A stretch of 64,000 nucleotides of DNA from CAVZBT01 sp963773605 (lineage in GTDB: Bacteria > Acidobacteriota > UBA6911). Made by a program: the position numbers and the translations under genes. Under the pieces are notes generated by a model. It was given only the letters and a program-made list of their open reading frames with translations, was not told the DNA's origin and ran no database searches. The stretch covers positions 1-64,000 of the forward strand of contig CAVZBT010000011.1 of assembly GCA_963773605.1 (NCBI GenBank), in the 5' to 3' direction. Shown in pieces: positions 54,883-62,316 of this stretch (within the stretch, counting starts at the first letter, position 1; each line of letters begins with the position of its first letter).

Positions 54883-56711
54883 TTTCCCTCCGCTGCCAGT
54901 TCAAGGACGAAGCGCCGGACGTTGAGCCAGGCCGAGGCGTCCAGTTTGGGGGGATCGCCCGAGGCCCGCCGGATCGCTTCGTCGATGTCGGCGTTCGTCC
55001 AATCGTACGGGTGCGTGTCGGCCAGGGCCGGCCGCGGGGTCCACCATTGCGCCGGTTTCGTGCCGTTGAAGCGGCGGGCGGCCTCGGCGCGCAACTCCTG
55101 CAGCGGGCGTTTCGACTTCAGGGAGTCCAGCAGCGCGAGGTCCTGGAGGCAGTTGCGCTGGATCTTCAGCCGCACGCTGGCCAAAGGCCCGTTGACGCCG
55201 AAACGGGCCCCGGGGTACACCAGCGCCGTCCCGCCGCCGTCGGAGTGAAACCACGGGTCGTCGCCCGGATCGACCGTCTGCCAGTGCACCCAGCCGTCGA
55301 TGCCCAGGATCCAGGCGCGGAGCGGGTGCTCGGTCACGGCCGACGCGGCTTTTTGCATTGCAGGCGGCCCCCCGTATATCCAGACGATGTCCCCGCGGCC
55401 CTTCAGCAAAGGCACGGCCTGCGGGTACCAGCCGAACATGCCGGACCCGCACACCCACATGTTGATGACGCCCGCGAGGTCCTTGAACTGCCGCTCCATG
55501 TCCCAGCTCGCGTCGGTTCGGAAGACGAATTGAACCGGCGTGCCCGACGGCAGCGCCTTTCTCAGCATGCGGCTGTACTCGTGAAAGTACTTGTCGTCTT
55601 CCGGGAAACGGGTTTCGTCGCCGTCCCAGGGGAAGGCCTTGTAGCGTTTCTTGTGGTTGAAAAAAAGTTCGAAGCGCGTGCGGGTCCAACCCTTTTCGCG
55701 GAAATGACGTTCCATGTCGCGCACGACGCTGGTGAACTCGACCTCGTACCCGGGATCGCCCCACCAGAGGAACGATGCGGGCCACTCGGGGTTGATGGGG
55801 AGGTAGACGAAGGGTATCGGCTGTGCGCCGCGGCGCGACCCCGCGAACGCGGAGCCGTCGAGCAGCGGCCCGTAGTGCCTGTCGTAAAGGCTCCAATCGG
55901 CGACCTGCCGGGTGCGCCCGGCCCCGGCCAACTCGGGGGCAAACTCGCGGATCACCTTACCGCCGTGCCCGTACCCGAGTTGGTGGTAGAGGCCGCGGTG
56001 CTCGTAAAAGATCCGGTGGTGCAGGTGGGTGAGCGCGAGCGACGCGTCGCTCGGCACCCACGTCCCGGGGTACTGGTCGGCCAGCCAACCGCTGCCATAG
56101 GAATTGTGATCCACAGAGACGACGTCGTCCGCCGGGATGGCGGGTGAAAGCACCGTCAGGGTGATCGGCAGGGTCCGGCGCTCCTTCCCGGATTCGAGCA
56201 GAGCCCGGCCACGATACGTCCCCGGCACCGCGTCCGGTGGAATCCACACGTCGACCCAGAACGCCTGCGCGGTTTGCCTTTCGATCCGGTTCTCCGGGTC
56301 CGGCAGCCGCGACCCATAGGGAGCCTCCACCGGGATCAGCGCATCTGGATAATAGTCCGGCCCGGAGCCGGGCCGGTGAAACCACTCGCGAAAGAGGTCG
56401 GTTTGGAGTTTTCCGTTCTTGTCGTCGAAGGCGACCAGGAGCCGGTAATCCCCGCCCTGGGGCAGCTTCACGACGAGGTGGAAGGACACGTAGCCCGCCC
56501 GCGACCCCGAGAGTGCGAGGGGCCGGCGGGCGTCGTAGCGCGGCGGGTACTCGCCGCCTGTTCGGTCCGCGGCGACGATGCCTCCGAACGGGTCCGGGCG
56601 GAGGGTCTCGGGTAAGGCGATCAGCTCCGCGGCCATGGACGTGCGGCATAGCAGCAGCAGGCCCGCAAGCCGCAAAACCCACGAACGGCACGCGCGTTTC
56701 AGGCTCCACAT
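54879..56711 (-). CDS. Secreted DUF4091/GH123-like protein
   Basis: The 610-residue product has a signal peptide (about 1-27), an N-terminal beta sandwich (about 30-200: VDVWIPPDAVPGTYRGRALL) and a TIM-barrel-like domain with GYEVEFTSVVRDMERHFREK, RTRFELFFNHKKRYKAFPWD, INMWVCGSGMFGWYPQAVPL and AWILGIDGWVHWQTVDPGDD. The layout and the final DUF4091-type block (ARFGVNGPLASVRLKIQRNC) match GH123 beta-N-acetylgalactosaminidase relatives, a family with substrate-assisted catalysis. Activity here is inferred. It is the first gene of an overlapping pair with the 54238-54882 gene and lies divergent from the oxidoreductase gene. Confidence 0.75.
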   Translation of the reverse strand: MWSLKRACRSWVLRLAGLLLLCRTSMAAELIALPETLRPDPFGGIVAADRTGGEYPPRYDARRPLALSGSRAGYVSFHLVVKLPQGGDYRLLVAFDDKNGKLQTDLFREWFHRPGSGPDYYPDALIPVEAPYGSRLPDPENRIERQTAQAFWVDVWIPPDAVPGTYRGRALLESGKERRTLPITLTVLSPAIPADDVVSVDHNSYGSGWLADQYPGTWVPSDASLALTHLHHRIFYEHRGLYHQLGYGHGGKVIREFAPELAGAGRTRQVADWSLYDRHYGPLLDGSAFAGSRRGAQPIPFVYLPINPEWPASFLWWGDPGYEVEFTSVVRDMERHFREKGWTRTRFELFFNHKKRYKAFPWDGDETRFPEDDKYFHEYSRMLRKALPSGTPVQFVFRTDASWDMERQFKDLAGVINMWVCGSGMFGWYPQAVPLLKGRGDIVWIYGGPPAMQKAASAVTEHPLRAWILGIDGWVHWQTVDPGDDPWFHSDGGGTALVYPGARFGVNGPLASVRLKIQRNCLQDLALLDSLKSKRPLQELRAEAARRFNGTKPAQWWTPRPALADTHPYDWTNADIDEAIRRASGDPPKLDASAWLNVRRFVLELAAEGK

Positions 56712-56863
56712 AAGGGACTCCCGAGGTGACAGGCGGATTCTGCAAAACCGCCCTTTACAAATGGGTGCGATAATAGATCAAATAGGCGGGCAGCATGCAG
56801 CAAAACTGTCGGGGTTCCAATCTTGCCCCTGTGGATACTCACGTTTCTCGAACGAGGTTCGCT

Positions 56864-58039
56864 ATGTCTCAGAGACCGTTAAATGTCGGATTGGTGGGCG
56901 GCGGCGGTGGCGCCTTCATCGTTCAGCCGCATCAGCGGGCCATCCACATGGACGGCACCCGCAGGGTGGTGGCGGCTGCGTTGCACCCCCACCCCGCGGT
57001 TGCGATGAACGAGGCGGAGCACTGGCCGTACCCGGTCCGCGGCTACAGGAGCTACGACGAGATGATCGCCGCCGAGACGGCCAAGCCGGTGGGGGAACGC
57101 ATCGACTATGCCCTGATCGTCACCCCCAACCACGTCCACTTCGACCCGGCGGTGAAACTCGTCAAGGCTCGCATCCCGGTGTTCTGCGAGAAGCCGCTCA
57201 CCGTGACGCTGGAGGAGTCGGACCAGCTGGTCCGGCTCGTGAGGGAAACGCGCATCCCCTTCTGCGTCGCCCACACGTACCTCGGGCACTGGTCAAGCAG
57301 GCTGGCACGCCACATCGTCCGTGCGGGCCTTCTCGGGGAGGTGCGCTGGGTCGACGCCTACTATATCCAGGGCTGGCTCTCCGAGAGGGTCGAAGACCAG
57401 GGGAGCATGCAGGCCGAGTGGCGGGTCGATCCCAAAAGGGCCGGCGCGAGCGGCTGCGGCGGTGACATCGGCACCCACGCGCTCATGCAGTTGCGCTTCG
57501 TCACTGGCCTCGAAGTGCGCCGGCTCAGCGCCCACCTGGAGATCTTCGTGGCGCACCGCAAGCTGGATGATCACTTCACGGTCTACGCCGAACTGAACAA
57601 CGGTGCGCGCGCGCTCGTGCGCGCCAGCCAGATCTGCATCGGGTGCAAGAACGACCTCGGGCTGCTGGTCTGCGGGACCAAGGGAACGCTGCGCTGGTCG
57701 CAGGAGGAGCCGGAAAAGCTGGTGATCAACGTGCCGGGCAAACCCGACCTTGTGTACTGGCGCGGCAGCGTTCAGCCGAACGACGGGTTTCTCGGGGACG
57801 TGCCGCCGGAGCTGCTCCAGGAGGTGACGATACCGGCCGGGCATCCCGAGGCGTTCCACGACGCCTTTGCGCGGCTGCACCGCTGCTTTGAGGCGGACGT
57901 GCGCGCGTATCTGGACGGCCGGCCCTGCGCGAGCGACGGGTCGAAGTACGCCAACGTCGAGGACGGGCGGATGGGGATCTACTTCATAACCAAGGCGGTG
58001 GAGAGCAGCAGCAAAGGCAGCGCCTGGGTCGATATGTGA
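56864..58039 (+). CDS. Gfo/Idh/MocA-family oxidoreductase
   Basis: The 391-residue cytoplasmic protein has an N-terminal Rossmann fold (LNVGLVGGGGGAFIVQPHQR), the conserved VFCEKPLTVTLEESDQLVRL (Lys of the EKP motif) and a C-terminal alpha/beta domain with AGASGCGGDIGTHALMQLRF, where the His of GDIGTH is the usual catalytic residue. Such enzymes oxidise or epimerise sugars, inositols or sugar acids with NAD(P). Start at 56864 has GAGG 8 bp upstream; the longer open frame upstream lacks family sequence. It lies at the edge of the glycan region, so catabolism of a released sugar is likely. Confidence 0.88.
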   Translation: MSQRPLNVGLVGGGGGAFIVQPHQRAIHMDGTRRVVAAALHPHPAVAMNEAEHWPYPVRGYRSYDEMIAAETAKPVGERIDYALIVTPNHVHFDPAVKLVKARIPVFCEKPLTVTLEESDQLVRLVRETRIPFCVAHTYLGHWSSRLARHIVRAGLLGEVRWVDAYYIQGWLSERVEDQGSMQAEWRVDPKRAGASGCGGDIGTHALMQLRFVTGLEVRRLSAHLEIFVAHRKLDDHFTVYAELNNGARALVRASQICIGCKNDLGLLVCGTKGTLRWSQEEPEKLVINVPGKPDLVYWRGSVQPNDGFLGDVPPELLQEVTIPAGHPEAFHDAFARLHRCFEADVRAYLDGRPCASDGSKYANVEDGRMGIYFITKAVESSSKGSAWVDM

Positions 58040-58074
58040 GAAAGAAAGCGCTTCCCAGTGGCGGCCGGCGGCCG

Positions 58075-58200
58075 CAACCCAAGTGTGAAGTGCGGCGGCT
58101 CGAGGCCGCTTTGGTCGCGGCGCCTGAGCGCCGCCCCGATCCGGGTCCGACCGTGTTGTTCGGTGTCTTCCACCGAAGATGCGTATAAAGTTCAGGCCTC
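58075..58200 (-). repeat. Intergenic palindromic repeat, family A (inverted copy)
   Basis: Read on the minus strand it gives ACTTTATACGCATCTTCGG, GAAGACACCGAA, CACGGTCGGACCCGG, a GC-rich palindrome and TCGAGCCGCCGCACTTC, the same order as at 7990-8092. It follows the oxidoreductase stop and merges into the tandem array. Confidence 0.7.
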
Positions 58201-58620
58201 GACGCCGCTTTGGGGTCGGCGCCTAGGCGCCGACCTTGGGCTCCCACCTGCCGGTCCAGCGCAACCCAGACAGCGGTGCCGAGGCACCGCACTCCAGACG
58301 CCGCTCACTGGCTAGTTCGCAGCGGCCCTCAAACACCGGTTTGGAGTGCGGCGGCTCGACGCCGCTTTGGGGTCGGCGCCTAGGCGCCGACCTTAGGACT
58401 CCCACCTGCCGGTCCAGCGCAACCCAGACAGCGGTGCCGAGGCACCGCACTCCAGATGCCGCTCACTGGCTAGTTCGCAGCGGCCCTCAAACACCGGTTT
58501 GGAGTGCGGCGGCTCGACGCCGCTTTGGGGTCGGCGCCTAGGCGCCGACCTTGGGCTCCCACCTGCCGGTCCAGCGCAACGGCGACAGCGGTGCCGAGGC
58601 GCCCAGGCACCGCACTCCGG
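58201..58620. repeat. Tandem array of a 157-158 bp unit, 2.7 copies
   Basis: Units begin at 58201, 58358 and 58516 with GACGCCGCTTTGGGGTCGGC. Each holds a perfect palindrome with core GTCGGCGCCTAGGCGCCGAC, the pair GGTGCC-GAGGCACC and, near its end, TTTGGAGTGCGGCGGCTC, the start of family A. Units 1 and 2 are almost identical; unit 3 has small changes and stops 3 bp before the acetamidase stop codon. No gene is seen in it. Confidence 0.85.
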
Positions 58621-58622
58621 CG

Positions 58623-59546
58623 TCATCCGGAGATCCCGAACGCCCAGGTCGGGACTTCCATCCGCGCCCCCTTGGCGGGGTCGACGATCTGGTTGATCCT
58701 GAGGTTGCCGATCAGGTTGACCAGGACCCGTGCGGCCTTTTCGTCCCTTCCCGTTTTTGCGGCAAGAAGCCTGACCATGTCATCGGTGGCCTGCCAGGCC
58801 GCCTCGGCCAGGTCCCTGTGAGCGCCGATGGTCGCTATCCATTCGGGCCGCAGGATGACTGGGCGCTCCGAGAGCTTCATGGGCAGCCTGGCGAAGCGCA
58901 CGAGAACCTCGGCGGCGCACTCTATTCCTTGCCCGCTGATCTCGCCGTCGCCCTGGACGGCGTGCGGGTCACCGATCCCGACGAGTCCGCCCTTGACCTG
59001 CGCCGTGAACACAATTGTGCTACCGGCGCGCACCTCCTTGCAGTCCATGTTGCCGCCCGTATCCGCGGGGGCGCGCGAATCCATGACCCCCTGGGCGGGG
59101 GCGATGCCGATCTGGCCGATCATGGGCTGCAGCGGGATCTTCAGACCCCGGTCGAAGGTCGCGTAGCCGGTGGCGAGATCGAAGATCCTGTTGGCGCTGT
59201 ATCCCCAGTCGCCGACCCGGATGTCGAGCAGTTCGATGGCCAGGGCGTCCCCGGCTTCGAGGCCCTCGACGTAAATGGGGCCCGTGCCTGGGTTGACCTT
59301 GTCGCCTTCCCTCGCCTTGAGGAACTTTCCGTCGCGGGTCACGAGCCCGGGCATGCCGTGCAGGCACTCGACGAGAACGACCTCACCGAGTTTCACGGCG
59401 TACGCCGGCGCGAGGCCGGCGCGGTAGGCCGTGAAGTTTTTGTCGCTGGAGAGCCGGCGCACCCCAGCGGTGTCCCGGGGAAAAGCGGCAGCGCCGCGCG
59501 CGAGGCCCAGGAGCGCGCACTGCTGCACGAAGGATCGACGCTTCAT
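58623..59546 (-). CDS. Secreted acetamidase/formamidase family protein
   Basis: The 307-residue product begins MKRRSFVQQCALLGLARGAA, a Tat-like signal. It then shows the FmdA/AmdA pattern: VECLHGMPGLVTRDGKFLKA, NPGTGPIYVEGLEAGDALAI, ADTGGNMDCKEVRAGSTIVF and GGLVGIGDPHAVQGDGEISG. These enzymes hydrolyse acetamide or formamide to ammonia and an acid. Release of ammonia would fit the ammonium transporter and Lrp regulator gene pair on the same strand upstream. An intact catalytic set cannot be proven by eye, but length and order are normal. Confidence 0.85.
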   Translation of the reverse strand: MKRRSFVQQCALLGLARGAAAFPRDTAGVRRLSSDKNFTAYRAGLAPAYAVKLGEVVLVECLHGMPGLVTRDGKFLKAREGDKVNPGTGPIYVEGLEAGDALAIELLDIRVGDWGYSANRIFDLATGYATFDRGLKIPLQPMIGQIGIAPAQGVMDSRAPADTGGNMDCKEVRAGSTIVFTAQVKGGLVGIGDPHAVQGDGEISGQGIECAAEVLVRFARLPMKLSERPVILRPEWIATIGAHRDLAEAAWQATDDMVRLLAAKTGRDEKAARVLVNLIGNLRINQIVDPAKGARMEVPTWAFGISG

Positions 59547-59634
59547 CGTGCCACCTCATTGCATGCCGGCCGAGAAGCGACCGGTACGTCATGCGATTCG
59601 TTGCAGGCAAGGGCCGCGTCGAGCCGCCGCCACG

Positions 59635-60882
59635 TCACGCGATTTCGTGGTAGGCGCGTTCGCCGTGTTCGACGACATCCAGGCCTTCGTACTCGTGCTC
59701 CTCAGTGCTGCGTACGCCGGAGAACGCGGAGATGGCCTTGATCAGGATCCACGTGACGGTGCCCGAAAACGCCGCCGTGGCGAGCACGGCAATCGCCTGT
59801 ATGCCGACCAGCCTGGCATTGCCGTACAGCAGGCCATCGGCGCCGCCGCTGTTGACCGCCTTGGACGCGAACACGCCGGTCGCGAGGGCCCCGAAGATCC
59901 CTCCGACCCCGTGGACGGAGAACGCGTCGAGCGTGTCGTCCAGGTTCCATTTGATTCTCTGGTTCATGGCCCAATAGCAGACTACCGAAGCCCCGAGCCC
60001 GATACAGAGGGCGCCCAGCGGGGTCACGAACCCGCAGGCCGGCGTGATGGCGACCAGGCCGGCGACCGCGCCCGTGATGGCGCCGACGGCGGTCGGTTTG
60101 GCCTTCAGCGAGGATTCGATGAGCATCCACCCGAGCATGGCGGCGCCGGCCGCGATGTTCGTGGTCACGAACGCGACGGTGGCGACGGCGCCGGAAGCCA
60201 GCGCGCTGCCGGCGTTGAACCCGAAGCCAGCCGAACCACAGCATGCCGGCGCCGAGCATCACCAGGGTCACATTGTGGGGCGGGGTCACCCGGTGAGGGA
60301 AATTGAGGCGGGGCCCCAGCATCAGGGTGGCCACCAGCGCGGCCACCCCGGCGTTGACGTGCACCACGGTCCCGCCGGCGAAATCCAGCGCTCCCAGCGA
60401 GTGCAGCCACCCGTTGGCCCCCCAGACCCAGTGCGCCACCAGGTCGTAGGAAACGGTAGACCAGAGCACGACAAACAGGGCGTAGGCGCGGAACCGGAAC
60501 CGCTCGACGATGGCGCCGGAGATCAGCGCCGGGGTGATGATCGCGAACATCAGCTGGTAGATCATGAACAGCTGGTGCGGGATCGTCGCGGCGTAGTCGG
60601 CATTGGCCTCCAGCCCGACCCCTGCGAGGCCGAACCAGTGCAGGCCGCCCGACGAACTTGCCTGCGAAACCGCCGGCGGGGCCGAACGCGAGGCTGTAGC
60701 CGCATCAGCACCCACTGGACCGTCACGACCGCCATGGCCGTAAAGCTCATCATCATGGTGTTGACGACGTTCTTGCTGCGGACCATGCCTCCGTAGAAGA
60801 AGGCGAGCCCCGGCGTCATGAACAGCACCAGTGCCGACGAGATCAGCATGAAGGCGGTATCGCCCCGGTCGATTCCATTCAT
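59635..60882 (-). CDS. amt: Ammonium transporter (Amt family), frameshifted
   Basis: This inner-membrane channel-like transporter imports ammonium. Three readable parts join to about 415 residues: GDTAFMLISSALVLFMTPGL and AFFYGGMVRSKNVVNTMMMS at the N-terminus, ALDFAGGTVVHVNAGVAALV and LMLGPRLNFPHRVTPPHNVT in the middle, and LDAFSVHGVGGIFGALATGV at the C-terminus, with the two pore histidines in VVHVNAG and SVHGVGG. Frame changes are needed near 60690 and 60240. The ATG at 60882 overlaps the stop of the Lrp/AsnC gene. No P-II (glnK) gene is adjacent, unusual for amt, so control may rest with the Lrp-type regulator. Confidence 0.85.
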
Positions 60883-61334
60883 TTCCTGTGCTCCATCCGG
60901 ATCCTGGTGGTTTCCTTGCGCGTGGACAGCACCAGGTGTGTCCTCGTACTGACCACGCCCGTCCAGGCCTGGATCCTGGAGAGCAGTTTTTCGAGCGAGG
61001 CGGTGTTGGCCGTCCTGGCCTTGAGCAGGTGGGTCCCCTCGCCCGTGATCGCATGGCACTCGAGGACGTCGTCCAGCGTCATCGCGTGCTCGATGAACTG
61101 GGCGTAGTGCTTGGACGAGTCCACGGTCACGAAGATGAACGCGGTGATGTCCCTGCCGAGCCGGCGGTAGTCGACGTCGGCGTGGTAGCCCGTGATGATG
61201 CCCTGCTCCTCCAGCTTGCGCAGCCGCTCGCTGGCCGACGGCAGCGACAGGCCGACGGCGTCGGCCAGTTCGTTCCGGCGGGTCCGGCCGCGTTCCTGCA
61301 GGATATCCAGTATCTTGAAATCGATGTCGTCCAT
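60879..61334 (-). CDS. Lrp/AsnC-family transcriptional regulator
   Basis: The 151-residue protein has an N-terminal helix-turn-helix (DDIDFKILDILQERGRTRRN, ELADAVGLSLPSASERLRKL) and a C-terminal RAM domain (GRDITAFIFVTVDSSKHYAQ, VLECHAITGEGTHLLKARTA), which binds an amino acid or similar effector and forms octamers. Its stop overlaps the amt ATG, so it is co-translated with the transporter and probably regulates it in response to nitrogen or amino acid supply. The AT-rich inverted repeats just upstream are a likely self-binding site. Confidence 0.92.
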   Translation of the reverse strand: MDDIDFKILDILQERGRTRRNELADAVGLSLPSASERLRKLEEQGIITGYHADVDYRRLGRDITAFIFVTVDSSKHYAQFIEHAMTLDDVLECHAITGEGTHLLKARTANTASLEKLLSRIQAWTGVVSTRTHLVLSTRKETTRIRMEHRK

Positions 61335-61346
61335 GGGGCGCCTTCA

Positions 61347-61391
61347 ACTAAATAAGTAAGGTATAGTTAGCAATTTACTTAAGAAAGTAAG
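61347..61391 (-). promoter_or_regulatory. AT-rich promoter and probable Lrp operator
   Basis: In GC-rich surroundings this 45-bp stretch holds AAGTAAG at 61354-61360 and 61385-61391 with the inverse TTACTTAA at 61376-61383. Spaced inverted AT-rich half-sites next to the gene are typical for Lrp/AsnC autoregulation. It begins 13 bp before the ATG. Confidence 0.5.
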
Positions 61392-61539
61392 GCACAAGAG
61401 CGGATTTGTCAATAACCTACTGACCACCCTGGGCCGCGGTCCAGTGAGCCGCGGCGACCCGACGGCCCCGCTGCCTCACGTCCGAGCGCAAGCCGGAGGT
61501 ATCGTGCACCCGAGGGCGGCGTCAGGCGGTCCCCGCCCA

Positions 61540-62313
61540 CTATTCCATCCACCGCTCCAGGGTGCGGCGGGCGGCGCGCATGCGGCCGGGTTCGCCGACG
61601 CGGCGCGCGCGCCACAGGAGGTTGTGCGGGGTGACGGTGGGGGCGACGAATTCGACCACTTCGGTCTCGTACCCTGCCGCTTCGAGGCGCCAGGTTCTTT
61701 CGGCGTCGACCCAGGCCTGGACGAAGCGGCGGCGCACGGGCGCGTGGCGGGGGATGCCTTCGGCGTCGGCCCGGCGCTCCGCGCGTGCGGCCGCGTCGAC
61801 GGCGCGGCCGGTGCAGCAGGGTACGAGCAGCAGCGCCCTGGCGCGGCTCGCGACGGCGCGCTCGATGACGGCGTCGGCGGCGGGCCCGCATGCGTGCAGG
61901 GCGGTGACGAGCGACGGATCATCCGGCCACGCCCGGGCGTCGGCCACGTCGGCTTCGCGGAACTCGATCGGGATGGCACTGTCGAGCCGGGCGGCGGCGC
62001 GTCGGCCCAGTTCGCAACGGCGGGGATCCCGCTCCAGGGTGACGATCTCGGCGGGTCGGCCCATGCGGCTCGAGCACCAGCCGGGCGGCGAGGAGCCCGA
62101 CATAGCTCTTGCCGGCCGCGGCATCGACGAGCAGAATACGGGAGCGCGCGGGCGAAGCGCGCGACCACCACGCTCGATTTCCAGGAGCAGCGCCGCGAGT
62201 TCGACCGCCTTCTGGCGCTCCTCGCGCCGCAGTGTCGCTCCTTCGGAGGCGATGTAGAGCCGCTCCAGCCATTCCTCGACGAGCCTCAATCGCTCCCGGT
62301 CCGTTGCGCGCAC
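61540..62313 (-). CDS. Class I SAM-dependent methyltransferase, two compensating frameshifts
   Basis: The product, about 257 residues, starts VRATDRERLRLVEEWLERLY. The SAM-binding motif ILLVDAAAGKSYVGLLAARL lies at about 62140-62080 but in another frame than the two flanks, so a pair of single-base changes near 62145 and 62065 must be corrected. The C-terminal part shows VTALHACGPAADAVIERAVA and RALLLVPCCTG, the pattern of the Methyltransf_32 group, whose members may modify RNA or small molecules. The substrate is unknown. Its GTG start lies 3 bp from the stop of the upstream beta-galactosidase-like gene. Confidence 0.65.
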   Translation of the reverse strand: MRATDRERLRLVEEWLERLYIASEGATLRREERQKAVELAALLLEIERGGRALRPRAPVFCSSMPRPARAMSGSSPPGWCSSRMGRPAEIVTLERDPRRCELGRRAAARLDSAIPIEFREADVADARAWPDDPSLVTALHACGPAADAVIERAVASRARALLLVPCCTGRAVDAAARAERRADAEGIPRHAPVRRRFVQAWVDAERTWRLEAAGYETEVVEFVAPTVTPHNLLWRARRVGEPGRMRAARRTLERWME

Positions 62314-62316
62314 GCC

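Noticed and set aside
58201..58620. CRISPR array
   Set aside because: The repeats are 157 bp, contiguous and without unique spacers, and there are no cas genes.
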